Positions 12,501-22,839 of a DNA stretch of 60,000 bases are shown piece by piece. The notes under the pieces are model-generated. The model was not told the origin of the DNA and made no database searches. It saw nothing but the letters and a program-made list of their open reading frames with translations. This stretch comes from Acanthaster planci (lineage: Eukaryota; Echinodermata; Asteroidea; Valvatida; Acanthasteridae). The DNA lies in assembly GCF_001949145.1 (NCBI RefSeq), contig NW_019091434.1:249353-309352 (forward strand), given 5' to 3'. Position 1 is the stretch's first letter. Every line of letters begins with the position of its first letter. Made by a program: the position numbers and the translations under genes.

Positions 12501-13780
12501 TCAGTGGTCTGACCCATGACATGCTTTTAGATATTGTGACATTGTCAGAGAAGAGAAGAAAAGATTACTCCATTGGATGTGTTTGTTATTGCACTGTTCC
12601 ACTACTGTTCATGTTAATGATTCTTCTCACCAAGTGAGCTTTTTTTCATACTCAACTCAGCACTGAGTTTCTGAGAAGCAGCTTGGCATAAGCCGCCCCA
12701 ACATGAGCTCTTCATTGTTAACACCATATACTAACTGCCAAGTTTCATTTTCGTTACAGCCTTAATTAACGTTTTGCTTCTCAACACACATGCTTTGACT
12801 AACTTGTTAGCCATCTCGTTCTACGTATAAATCAAGATTTCATCAATAGCTACTGCCAAGTCACTCACAGATCATCAGCTCTCTTGACCCTTGCACTGTG
12901 TTAGAACTCGTTAACTCAAGACACAGCTTCAACCCTCATGGCAGCATTTAACTCACCCTTTTTGCTCGTCCTAATAATCCTATATAATCAAATTGTGTGT
13001 GGAACCCAGGGTTCAGTTTTAAAGAGAAAAAAAAATTGGCAAAAGCGGTAGTTAGCAGAAAATGTTCAGTAGATGGTGGGCACCAGCCAACAGGATTTGG
13101 TGTTTTCTTTGCTCATTGACTGGTTTTCTAACTCATTTCTGCTGAGCAGTTAAAGAACTTGACACACAGTAAATTTGGCCAAGCCAGTATTTCCTGTGAA
13201 GCAGCTGTCTAATCCAAGGCCAGGATGCTTTCTTGCTGTTCCCAACTTTGATTAATCGCATGTGAAGGGGAGTTCAGATACAGAGGTTGTTAATTGGTAT
13301 AAGAGAGAAACTAAATATATTACAATGAAGTTATTTTCTTGGAACTTGACACTCAAGAAAGGAATAAAGGAAAGCAACTCGGCATTGTGATTTGTTTTGC
13401 TCCACCCCTGGCATGCATAAATAAATTTTTTTTCCCCCCGAGGACATACTCAAATTTTAAAAAAACTGGTTCGCTACACAAAGTATGCATTTGCTGTGAT
13501 TCATTGGCTATGATTACCACTAAATGAAATATGTCTGTAGATTCTTACAATTGTTTTCGATCTGTTCTCTTTTTTTACCAGCGCCCGCAAGCTGCCCATT
13601 CCATACCATCGACCAGCAGCCCCCAGCCCCTCCACCAGCGAGAGCTCATACTTCTCCTATGACAGCCACTCCTACAGCCGGTCCCCCTCACGGACCCCCT
13701 CCCGCAGCCCCACAGGGTCCCGGTCGCGGTCTGGCAGTCGCAGCCGGAGCTACTACAGTCGTAGCAGCTACGAGCGGTGA
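3508..13780 (+). CDS. Srrm234: Srrm2/3/4-type SR-rich splicing factor, 3' part, with two alternative last exons
   Basis: Exons sharing one phase (two bases of the split codon carried over): 3508-3534, 5003-5050, 5538-5645, 6625-6807, 7300-7368, 8180-8359, then either 9538-9655 (stop TAA) or 13582-13780 (stop TGA). The visible product is dominated by RS dipeptides and SRSPTPR-type repeats, typical of nuclear spliceosome-associated SR-related proteins. The 8180 exon ends with KRRNSPSFLDRRRIT, and the distal exon continues SARKLPIPYHRP; together this resembles the eMIC core of SRRM3/SRRM4 as I remember it. From family knowledge, eMIC recruits early spliceosome components to promote neural microexons, and invertebrates carry one Srrm2/3/4 gene. 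The N-terminal cwf21 domain is not in the window, so the gene begins upstream. An unrelated SR protein is possible; the family call rests mainly on the eMIC-like stretch. Confidence 0.8.
5003..5050 (+). CDS. Srrm234: Srrm2/3/4 exon (48 nt)
   Basis: Acceptor gcggcag, donor gtgagt. Encodes RSSSRSKRKHKKHRSR in the shared phase, a basic RS-rich segment. Confidence 0.8.
5538..5645 (+). CDS. Srrm234: Srrm2/3/4 exon (108 nt)
   Basis: Acceptor ctgtcag, donor gtaaag. The correct frame gives a His/Lys/Arg stretch (HGDKKSHRHRHYSD) followed by a Ser/Tyr/Asp-rich stretch (SDSSYYSDSDSG). The open frame starting at the internal ATG is a shadow in the wrong frame. Confidence 0.8.
6625..6807 (+). CDS. Srrm234: Srrm2/3/4 exon (183 nt), RS-rich
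   Basis: Acceptor cccgaag, donor gtatca. Encodes dense RS repeats (SRSPSPRRSRRSRSNSRKR) then SRSPTPRKSPRERDSDRS. GC content is far higher than the flanking introns, as expected for Arg/Ser/Pro codons. Confidence 0.85.
7300..7368 (+). CDS. Srrm234: Srrm2/3/4 exon (69 nt) with tandem acceptor
   Basis: Acceptor is cagcag: splicing before 7300 gives SRSPARRGRSRSPTPRRRSR, while splicing before 7303 removes one residue and keeps the frame. Donor is gtgagt. Confidence 0.8.
8180..8359 (+). CDS. Srrm234: Srrm2/3/4 exon (180 nt), start of eMIC-like region
   Basis: Acceptor atttcag, donor gtatgg. Encodes RS-rich sequence, then SPIRKRRNSPSFLDRRRIT. This is the last shared exon; its AG-ending split codon joins in frame to both the 9538 and the 13582 terminal exons. 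Confidence 0.85.
9022..9243. repeat. 74-bp tandem repeat, 3 copies
   Basis: Three nearly identical copies start at 9022, 9096 and 9170 (unit begins tatccagatagaaat). The third differs at one base near its start (aaatta instead of aaatca). The repeat lies in the intron before the proximal terminal exon. Confidence 0.95.
9491..9510 (+). promoter_or_regulatory. (CT)n pyrimidine tract before proximal terminal exon
   Basis: Twenty bases of alternating TC lie 28 bases before the proximal acceptor. CU-rich RNA of this kind is a known PTB-family binding sequence, so it may help choose the terminal exon. It may also be only a microsatellite serving as the polypyrimidine tract. Confidence 0.4.
9538..9655 (+). 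CDS. Srrm234: Srrm2/3/4 proximal alternative last exon (eMIC-less isoform)
   Basis: A weak acceptor (catgaaag) has its pyrimidine tract displaced upstream as a 20-nt CT run. In phase with the 8180 exon it reads RSPVRDRDDRYYYDSSDRRR and further SR/RD dipeptides to TAA at 9653. It ends the protein without SARKLPIPYHRP. SR-rich composition and phase match argue that it is a real exon rather than a chance frame. Confidence 0.75.
9656..13581. other. Proximal 3' UTR plus intron before distal exon
   Basis: No coding exon was recognised. If the short isoform is made, the first part is its 3' UTR; the whole stretch is intron for the long isoform. A G run follows the AATAAA at about 10736-10747. Confidence 0.5.
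10709..10714 (+). terminator. Candidate polyadenylation signal, proximal Srrm2/3/4 transcript
   Basis: AATAAA about 1.05 kb after the proximal stop codon. It could end the short isoform, but any AATAAA in AT-rich intron sequence may be chance. Confidence 0.25.
13582..13780 (+). CDS. Srrm234: Srrm2/3/4 distal last exon, completes eMIC-like motif
   Basis: A strong acceptor (a T-rich tract then ttaccag) follows a 5.2 kb intron from 8359. In phase it reads SARKLPIPYHRPAAPSPSTS, a Ser/Tyr-rich stretch, then SRSPSRTPSRSP and a C-terminus ending YYSRSSYER before TGA at 13778. The longest open frame over this region (13524-13868) is in a different frame and is a shadow. Confidence 0.85.
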
Positions 13781-16700
13781 CAGCCGGCCTTTGGTGTGTT
13801 TTTTTGTCTTAGCTTTCATTACCAGACAGAAAAAACTTGGAAAAAACTCATCTCTGACGTATGTTTGAATTGAGATAGCCAGTTAGCATTTGGAGAACTT
13901 TGAGCGTCGTTTGAATATTCAGAGGGATGAGTTAATGTTTCCGTGGGCTGGTAATGTTATTTTCATGCTCAATTTTCTGAAGAAAACAAGTAGTTATGAG
14001 ATGGTTGAAAAATGCCATGTTGAATTGAAATTAAAGAAATTGGGCCCACATTTCTCAGAATGGGATGACATACTTTGGAATTAAATGTTTAGGATGAATT
14101 CTTGACTTGTGCAAGATGAGATAGTCTTTTTATTCTTGCCAAGGTACAAGTTTTGTTTCTTGTGAAAATTGAGCGTGCAAACTTCAAATGTGGCATTGTT
14201 TTGATACCCTGGTGTCTTTCTGAGTTCTGAATTTGCCAGCATGGAATGTGGTTCCTTTGTGCATTTTAAGCTGTTGGTTTTGAGTGAGTGTGAGAGTTTC
14301 TTTTGTTATTTCTGTTTAAACTTTGAACTCAGAAAGATGCCACCACAGACCGGGACCTGTGCAAAAAATAAAGAAAGCCTGAAATGAAACGTCAGGATGT
14401 ATTCATGTCAAACATGCAGCAGAATAGCATAGCTGTCATCTTTTATTATTTATTTAGAGTGTGGGCACGTTATTGTTGACCAATTACTGATACATTCCTT
14501 TCTACACTTTGCTGTGTGAGCAGTGACATGCTTATTTGATTCAGCAGGGGGTACGAAGAGGGGCCTGTCTGTTTAAAAATGAAAGTTTCCAACTTGCAGC
14601 TGCTCTCAGAAGTGACTAAAAATGACCGGGGTCGTTCTTGTGTTGAGTTGGGTGCGCTGTCTGCCTTTGTCATACAGGAAGCATCAGAAATGCCAAAATC
14701 CAATAATAGTAATTGATGGAAAAGTGTCGGAATAATTTGAAATTGTAACTTCTAAACTTGGTTATGGAAATGTGCTATACAGTATGCGGTGTGTTGCATT
14801 CAAATGATGGTTTGTTTAGTAACACTTTTCTGGAGAGCATTTTAGTGTAAATAAATTTGGTGACCATTTTTTCCTTTTAAAAAGAGAAACTTCTGTGAAG
14901 TTTATTATGTGTAACGTGAACAGGAAATATCCAGCATTTCTTTTGAATAAACCAGCAACGTTGATTGTCCAAAATTTCTTTCCTTTTTCCAAAAGGAAGT
15001 TTTTTTGAGGAAAGAATTTGAGTTCTTTTAGGCAGCTCAAGAAATATTTCTGCAAGTCTGTGTAATTCTAAAAATGAAAAATCAAATCTTGTACAGCGTT
15101 TTGAATGGATGGTTTTTATCAGGCTGAGCTTGTTTTTGTCAGCTGGATGATTGAGATGATTATGAAGAGATGACAGTTTTTCAATGCCGACGCCCTGTCG
15201 GTCGCTGCCGTAGGGGTGTATGGTTGCTACAGTGTATTAAAGCAATACCAGATTGTAAATAAGAGGCATAACGTAGTCGACTAGCTTGTAGAGTTCCATT
15301 CCTTTGACCCAAACATGGACATATTGTTAACAGTATGAATGGTGGGTTCCTTTTCCTCAGAATTTTAGCCCAATAGAAATTTAATAAGGGATTCTTGCTC
15401 TGGTTATCAAGAGTTAGTCACTACCTGCATTTTACACCCCTTATTTGAACCCCCCCCAGGTGGGAGGATGGATTTTATTGGAAGTGGGGTAGTTTCGGGA
15501 CAGAATTGACAGAAGTGTTTTCCAAAGCCTAATTCAGGCTATTTAGGAAATAAACTGTAATTTTTGTGGTCTTGCGAACCCCCCTTCTTAGCATACGAAT
15601 TCATTTCGCCATCAGCTTGTATCACTTTTTAGCCCTAACCCCCATAGGGTGTGTGAAAAATCAGTTTCAAATTTGGGGATTTGAAAAACTTTCAGGGTTT
15701 TGTAGCTCAAACATTTGTATCAGATTTCGAAATAGCCAAAAGGAAATATGCCACGTCAATTTCTCTAAAGCAGACTTGATTTGCTTTTATCCGTTCTACC
15801 AATTTGTCATTTTTAAAGTTTCTTTACATTTTACTGTAAACATCACCATGTATTTCTTGTCTTTTTTTATGCTTGTGGATGTTCTTTTATCTTTGTAGTG
15901 TCTACCCATTGTAATAATCACAAATGACTTGCATAATTAAATCAGAATTGAAATAACACAATTTTTCGTCATTCTAATCTTAAAAATAAAAGTTGAATCA
16001 ACTTTTCATTCAGCGCCACTTCATCAAATTAAACAGTCAATGCACAACTCTTTGAAAATCTAGGGAAAAGTGCTTCGTCATACTGATTGAATATATTTGT
16101 TGCGATTCAGCAATATACACTTCGTTTACATTTACCAAAAAATACATTTTCTATTACATTTTCATAGAAAACACTGGATGTTTTTTGATACAATATGTGG
16201 AAATCAAAAGCATATAGAGAATACAAATCTTGAAAAATGCCACCTCGTTATTCTGGAAGTGAATAGGTTAACTCACAAATCTGTTTTCTAGAATTATTAA
16301 TGGTATTAACGAGTAAGCATCATTTAAGAATGCATGAAATCCAGGATTCACCTTTACAAAATGAACTTTTGTTGCCAAGCCCACAGGGAGTTCCTCTAAT
16401 AAAACAAAAACTAAAAAGGTAGAAAATTCATGCGAGTTTTCACCTTTTTACTAAGTTTCTAAATCTCGAGAGCAACAGGTTTGGTGGCAAATATTTAAAT
16501 TTGAATCATTGCAGTTCGGACGGGTCAGTGGAGATATTTGTGCGGCTGTTTTCAAACTTGAGAAGGGCAATTGATTTAAAAAGTGAATTGTTTGTAGTAC
16601 TCGCACATATAGACATGGAATGTAGGCTGACTGAAAATAGAAATCTCATATTTTTGGTACAATAGAAGGCAGTGGTGCTCCAAAACCAATAAAATGATAA

Positions 16701-17210
16701 AATGGTAAATAGGGTAGAAGATCATACAAAAGTTTTGTCATGTAAAGAAACGTCAAATGTATATCGGGGAGGTCAAGCAAGTCAGTACACTCAACTGATC
16801 CACTTTGGGAGCAAAATTTAGGTGAAGACACATAGCAGAAACTGTAATTTGCTAGCTCCGGTGCCCATGTAAAGCCCTATCTGCTTTTTAAAAATATGCA
16901 CCATTTACAATCACCAGTAGGTTTATGACATTGTTATAGTAATGTATCCCCAATATGCAATGTGATGGCACTAACTGCAATCCCAATTGTCACTGCTAAC
17001 AACTCTTCAGTTTTCTTCACGATCGGCCCAAATCACACTCGGAATTATGGCAAACAATCGTTCTCATTGGCAAATTGCAAAGTTTCTGATACAGGCACAT
17101 GTAGAAATCGCTTGATAAATGCTTCATACTGTCTCACAGGAATGCCTCGGACAACTCAAAACGATGGCCTTTCCCTGATGCAGCTGAATGATTTCTCTGT
17201 GGGGGTCAAT
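13781..17210. other. 3' UTR and intergenic gap between tail-to-tail genes
   Basis: Holds the distal Srrm2/3/4 3' UTR to about 14.4 kb, then AT-rich sequence with no supported exon up to the PXMP2 stop codon. The left part of the plus-strand frame at 16962-17465 also falls here. Confidence 0.5.
14368..14373 (+). terminator. Polyadenylation signal AATAAA, distal Srrm2/3/4 transcript
   Basis: Canonical AATAAA about 590 bases after the distal stop codon, plausible for the eMIC-containing mRNA. A downstream GU-rich element was not tested. Confidence 0.5.
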
Positions 17211-17282
17211 TTACCTCCCGCTTATTACAGCTATGTAGAGTGTCCAGATGAAGGCAACAGCACTGGCAAAGATCACTCGGTA
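17211..17282 (-). CDS. PXMP2: PXMP2 exon 5 with stop
   Basis: Acceptor tattcag. Encodes YRVIFASAVAFIWTLYIAV and ends ISGR before TAA at 17213. It is antisense to the 167-codon plus-strand frame at 16962-17465. The C-terminus lacks an SKL-type signal, as expected for a membrane protein of this family. Confidence 0.9.
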   Translation of the reverse strand, partial: YRVIFASAVAFIWTLYIAVISGR

Positions 17283-20200
17283 CTGAATACGAAGGGAAAA
17301 AGAGCACGCGGAGTAATTATCGAGAAGTGCATCCAAACACTGTTACTTGTTGCCCCTCAGAATGTTAGGTTACTCTCTGGACTCCATTTCTTTGCACGAC
17401 TTGGGGTTTTTGACTCCGAGATCAAAACTTGGCTTGACGACAGTGCCAGACTCGGTATAGTTTGAGGACTTGTATACAGTACACACATATAACGTGCATG
17501 TTTTTTTTTACCAGGAATCACTGCTAATACATGAACTTGTTTTAAGCAGCTTCCCACAGTGCCAAAAGGTGAACACACGAGTTGAAAGTTTACCCCCACA
17601 TTACATGCTATCAGGCTATGTGTAATCTCGATCACAGACCTGAAGTGGGACAAAGTTGATGTTGATGTACTGGATGATGGTCCAGACTTTCCAGTTCAGC
17701 TTGAGAACTGTCCAGTAGGCCTGCTTGAGGAACTCCACGGCCACCTTGTGAGTTTTGCCCTGGGAGTGAATGGATGACACCAAATGACTAGCAAAGATTT
17801 TTATAAGGCTCTGTGGAGAACTTGCATGTATAACTTATTGAGAACTTACATGTACATGTATTAAGAACTTAAAACTTATTAACTTATTTCATGAAGAGAA
17901 CAACGCTTGGAACTATCAAACTATTCAGTTAAAAAGGGAGTGTTTCAAGAACCACAAATTTACGTAAGTACATGCAGGCCTGAAAATGCATCTGAATCTA
18001 AAATCACCTCAAACCTCCTGATGAGGTAGAGATATCCCAGCAGGAAAGGAGGAGCGATGAACAGTCTGTCAAAGATGACCTTTAAGATTTGAGAGGTTTT
18101 GTCTTTGCCTGGTACAATAGCCTCCAGCCATCGATAGAAGTTGTGCATGACGGGTCCAGTGTAAAATACGCTGCAACAAAGAACCAATGGACAGTCATGC
18201 TTTTTGTGATAGCAAGCATTTTTTTTTTTTTAGTTTCTCAACTCCAAAAGTTACGATTCAAATTAATGTGTACCATCATTATTATGCCTGGGTAAAACTG
18301 TGACAGAAGACTTCACCAAGAAAGGTTGCACCTGTTGCTTCATATCAATTTTAATGTCTTAGCTTGAGTAGCTGAGCACAATTATGGTACTGAAAGAATG
18401 CATTCACAAAAAGTAGCCACAGGAAGATCTAATTCTTTGAGAACAGGTCTTAAAGGTACACAGTTTTTGTTATTCCAAAGTTTCACAAGCTTGATATTAT
18501 AGGACTCGCTAAACACAACACATTTATCTACTGTGTTTATCTACTATGTCAATAATATCTAGGGCTATGAACCTTGGCAGAGAGATAACACTGAAAAAAA
18601 AAAGACAAATGCTGACCCCCCTCAGTGAACTACTGGAACCTTGACAGAATGTTGACTGTCGTGGGAATTTATTTAATGTAGAGTTGTATACATGTAGCTC
18701 TAAACATGCATGATTGTTCAGTACGGGGAGTTGCTGCCAAATGAGCAAAGAAATAAGGTTGTGAATATCCTGTAAATATATCTGAATATTCGATCGATTA
18801 TCGAATATTTGTTTCCAAATTTAAATATTTAAATGCAAAATTCACGAAAAGGAAGGCAGAATTTTCTTTCATTTTAAATGAGAGAAGTTGCACTATGGAG
18901 ACTTGCTTCAAGCAGATTTAAATGAAAAGCGACAGAAATCTTACAATTCAAAAAGTCAATTATTCATTAAAAAATTTAAAAGGAATAGAAATTTTCAACA
19001 AAGCAAGAAGTATCTCTTAAATTTTGCTAAATCGTGGCTGTAGATACTCCTCTTTTTAAGAAGCTATTACAGTGCTTATGATGTAAAATTGTGCGTGTTA
19101 TTGCAACTGATTTTATATATGGTTTGTTTATCAACAATCTGCCGGTCAGTATGACTGAATATTCAGATATTTAATCAAATTGAAAGTCGAATATTCAAAT
19201 AGTGACTTATTCAAATTGATTCGGCCCTACAAAGAAAGTTGCTTTGCCATTTACGCCACTTTTTTCAGGCAAGTGACTAGCACTTACAGGAAGGGGGCTA
19301 CGGAAGCTCTGAGTATTTATGGGTTCAAAACCCTTTCGGGTGACAATGCTGATGAAGGAAGAAGCAAGGAAGCACAGCTTAGTGTGCGCTTCAATGGCTT
19401 AACCTTTCATGCAGGTTACTTACTGTAGCTATATGTACATGTACGTACTATCCATTTTGAAAAGCTAGGTGGTATTTTTCAGCTCATTGTATGGTGCCTC
19501 ATTTTTATCTCTTTCCTCTGTGTACTCGCTATTTCATACCCTCACCATCACAAAGAATACTTTTATTTGGGATAAAAGGTTTGAGAAGCAATTAAGAGAT
19601 GACTTTGGATAATCCTTGTTTTTCTGGAAGCAATTAAGTGACAATAAATTCCCACAGCATCTCGACCAGCCCAGCCCCCCAGCTGCTTGTACAGGCACGT
19701 GTGGAGGGGCATTCTTGTTCTCTCACCCAGTGGCAGCAAAGGCTCCAATGTTTCTCCAATCTATGGGCCTCTTCCAACCTCCTGTCAGCTTCTGCGCAAC
19801 GATGTTGCTGATTGACGAAATAGCTCCACTGGAATTCACAAAGAACTGAAATTGATTTACGCCGAAGCCAATTCACTATTGAAGAAGGCCTTTGATTACA
19901 ATTACAAATAAAACAAGCTTAACATTCTATGCATTCTACACTGAAGTGCTACACATTCTACACTGAAGTACTATATATTCTACACTGAAGTGCTATACAT
20001 TCTACACTAAAGTGCTACACATTCTACACTGAAGTGCTAAACATTCTACACTGAAGTGCTACACATTCTACTTTGAAGTGCTACACATTCGACAGTGATT
20101 GTTAGTAAATTCAAATAGCCTGGTTTAGTTGCCAACAGAAGAGAAAAAAGGATTCAGGTTTGATGCTGTTGGTAGAGGGGTGGGGGAAACAAAAGCTTCA

Positions 20201-21973
20201 CTATCACTATTCTAACATTCTTACGGTGGAAACAGCCAGGATGTTCCTTTGGAATTTCTGCACACATACAACATACAGCAGCTTGCATTGTTGGGGTTTT
20301 TTGCCCCATTAAAATATAGTGGCATGTTAAACTCAAGCAAACGTGATCTCATGGCGACCAAGAGTGGGTGAAGTTTTCAGAAAAGAGTGCCATATCAAGG
20401 CATCACTTGATACCCTGTGCACAAACCCTATGAGACTGGTCTGAATGATTCTATGTGTTTTCTCAATACTGTCACTGCTAAATTTGACTTTTTCGGATGT
20501 GTTATCACTTTCTGATGGCTGATAATCTCCTGCATGGGAAAACTAGAAGGCCTCCCTAGTGTCCATTTATGGAACTGTTACTTCTAGTTTTGTTGCAAAA
20601 CATTGTTAATGTAACTTCAATACCTTTCTTGCAAATTTGGTCCTTTTTTGGAAGGGGAGGAGTTTCTATATTAAGCCATCCCAATAAAATCAAGATAATC
20701 GATGAGATTAAAAAAAAAAAGACCTGGCATTAAAAAAGCAACCTTTTCCTCACTGGCCCACAGTCATCAGTTGTGACAGGAAGTAACATAATTTCAGTGT
20801 TTTTTGACAGTCCAAGCTGCAGTTATTAGGAAGTCTACACATCAGTTATCCATAATTCATGCACTTTGTACTTTGACCAGAAGAATTTATTTTTTCATGG
20901 CTTCATTTTCAGTAGTGGAAAGTCTGACTAAAATCCTACGTGGACTAATGTTATGAAGAACATCAGATGTCAGTGGAACCAACGAGTTGGGCCAGCTGTA
21001 GTAAACCCGACTTCACCATTATTCATGCACGTACGTTGCAAACATCATTTTATGGGATATCGGTAATGCCCTACTTCTGAAAAATCTGCTAGTTAATGTC
21101 TCTTGAATGAGGAATTATTTTTTGCATTAATTACTTTGGTTCAGTGATGCAGTTTGAGGGGAAAAAACTTTTATTTGCAATAGCTTGACTTCCGTTCACT
21201 TTCTCTTTCTAGATTTTAATTTTTTTCAATTTAATTTGAAGTTACAGTGAGGCGTGACTTTGGTCTTTGAAATAAATCATTATTTGTATTAATATTTATG
21301 AGTTATTCATCTGGATATTATGACAAAACGTCTTTTTCTATGAGTATTTCTGCAAAAGGTCACAAAATACAACTGGTGCCACCGAGTCTGCACCCATCGT
21401 CAACAACGGGAATCTCAAAATATAGGTTGCGCAGTACTTTTTCAGGCTCTATATTTCTGATAGTTCCCTCAATATTTGATGCAAGTTGATCAAAGTCCTA
21501 GTCGTCACCAGTGCTCGTATTGGACATGTTGGACACCCAACATTGATTGTGAATGAACAGCAATCATTTATCCATTTTCTAGACAATTTCAACCGCTTCA
21601 TTTTTGTATTTAGGCCTAGCATTACAATGATTTAGACCTAGTCTGTAGAGTAAAGCTTTATGCTCTGGTTGACTTTCTCCCGAATTCTCCCTGGAAAGAT
21701 AGCTGCAAAAAGAAAAACACTGAAATGACGATCGATCATCGACAGTAAATTAATACCACTGCATAATTTTGTTGAAGACTGGCGTCTAACCTGGGCTAAA
21801 TGTAGGTCATGACGGTGGCAAAACAGAACATGATCACAGGAAGTACATGTAGTTCCTTACCATGCTTACCTTGTAAGAGATTTTGTGATAATTGGATAGG
21901 TTCGCAATAACCGCAGATACTCTGCAAGTAGCCGCTTATGTGTCGCATCTTCTTTTGAGAAACGAACAGACAT
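17211..21973 (-). CDS. PXMP2: PXMP2 peroxisomal membrane protein 2 (Mpv17/PMP22 family), complete
   Basis: Five exons, 5' to 3' on the minus strand: 21973-21870, 19828-19727, 18170-18008, 17759-17640, 17282-17211; 186 residues, near the roughly 195 of human PXMP2. All junctions are GT-AG with matching phases. Start ATG at 21973 opens MSVRFSKED, then LRLLRTYPIITKSL joined to SGAISSISNNIVAQ, matching the PXMP2 N-terminus. The middle has TGPVMHNFYRWLE, and the family signature appears as LNWKVWTIIQYININFVPLQ followed by YRVIFASAVAFIW. Family members are four-helix integral membrane proteins; PXMP2 forms a channel for small solutes in the peroxisomal membrane. The paralogues MPV17 and MPV17L are alternatives, but the N-terminal match favours PXMP2. 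Confidence 0.9.
17640..17759 (-). CDS. PXMP2: PXMP2 exon 4
   Basis: Exactly 40 codons in phase 0, carrying the family signature LNWKVWTIIQYININFVPLQ. Confidence 0.9.
18008..18170 (-). CDS. PXMP2: PXMP2 exon 3
   Basis: Acceptor tgttgcag, donor gtgatt. Encodes VFYTGPVMHNFYRWLEAIVP, then VIFDRLFIAPPFLLGYLYL, a membrane segment. Confidence 0.9.
18770..19230. mobile_element. AT-rich MITE-like element, copy A, in PXMP2 intron 2
   Basis: Shares long collinear blocks with 27041-27812 (for example attttcaacaaagcaagaag against attttcaacggggcaagaag) and the same right end pattern, GAATATTCAAAT... TCGGCCCTA. Left terminal sequence is degraded. No transposase remains. Boundaries are approximate. Confidence 0.7.
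19727..19828 (-). CDS. PXMP2: PXMP2 exon 2
   Basis: Starts after ttccag, so the split codon is AG+T (Ser), then GAISSISNNIVAQ and KRPIDWRNIGAFAATG. The stronger-looking ttcag 17 bases upstream would put a stop in frame, so it is not used for this product. Confidence 0.85.
19931..20090. repeat. 22-bp tandem repeat, about 7 copies
   Basis: Unit close to cattctacactgaagtgcta plus ca, repeated about seven times with a few substitutions, in PXMP2 intron 1. No coding role is seen. Confidence 0.9.
21870..21973 (-). CDS. PXMP2: PXMP2 exon 1
   Basis: ATG at 21973 is followed by a short basic/acidic head, then a helix-like LRLLRTYPIITKS. Donor gtaagc; it leaves two bases (AG). Confidence 0.85.
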
Positions 21974-22179
21974 TTTCAACTTGTGCAAGCACGTACATGT
22001 ACTAGCCTAATGCCTATATCATGGAATAATAAACTAGGTGACCGGATATTTCTCTGTGAATGGGCATAATCGCAGGCTAAAAATAAGTTAAAGTGCAACT
22101 GCCTTGTTCCTTGACTTCAACGGTCTTGGATGGGAGATTGTAGAATAGTCTGGTATCCTTGTTTGCTTTCGCGATGTCA

Positions 22180-22588
22180 GTCACTTTGCCCATTTACCAC
22201 TTCGCCCACATCCAATTCGCCCACTTGCCACCCCACCCAGTTACCACTTCGCCCAATTTCCCATAAACTAGTCCATGCCCATGTAGAGCGCAAGTTGATT
22301 CTTAATTATTTATTCGTAAAGTATCCAACAAATCTCAGTATCTTTTGGTTTTACAATCCGCACAACTTGTTTTTTGATCAGTGAAACAATCCACATCTCA
22401 TTATGAACTCTGAGTGCATGCATGATCAGACATACATGTATGTCTGTGGCCGGCCCCCCCGAAGTGGCAAATGGGCGGAGTTGCAGATGGGGTATATTGT
22501 GAAGTGGCTAAGTGGCAAAAGGGTTGTGATTGAAGTGGTAAATATAATCAAAATGGTTGTAGGTGAAGGGGCAAATGGGCGACGTGAC
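22180..22588. mobile_element. Fold-back element built of CACTTCGCCCA-type repeats
   Basis: The left arm (22180-22262) has several copies of a short unit such as ccacttcgccca. The right arm (about 22460-22588) has the reverse complement (gaagtggcaaatgggc). The ends form an imperfect inverted repeat: GTCAC, two bases, then GCCCATTT and a CTTC-rich stretch, mirrored by ...GGGCGACGTGAC. It lies just upstream of the PXMP2 start. No protein is encoded. Confidence 0.75.
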
Positions 22589-22839
22589 GCTAATTTTGCT
22601 AGAAAAGGGCATTTAGGTTCACTGTGAGAATTTTTTCTCATTACAAAAAGAGAAACAAAGAAACTAGAAGCACAGATTCTTTTGCAGTATAAGAGTAACC
22701 GACACCTATTCTGCGGAAAAGTTTGGCCCGTCTTACTTATCCCGACGGTCCCGCCGAAAACACTAATCTGATTAAACTATTAAATGCGAAGTATTGAAAA
22801 ATCATGTTCAGCGGTGCTACTACGGCGGGACCAAAAGCA

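Noticed and set aside
13524-13868. 114-codon Pro/Ala-rich frame
   Set aside because: Wrong frame over the distal Srrm2/3/4 exon; the in-phase reading gives SARKLPIPYHRP and RS repeats.
16962-17465. 167-codon open frame on the plus strand, the second longest ATG frame in the window
   Set aside because: It runs antisense over the PXMP2 last exon, has no recognisable domain and no supporting splice context. The minus-strand exon at 17282-17211 explains the conserved signal.
19829-19845. Alternative acceptor ttcag for PXMP2 exon 2, 17 bases upstream
   Set aside because: Joining it to exon 1 brings an in-frame TGA almost at once, whereas the site before 19828 gives the conserved KSLTSGAIS.
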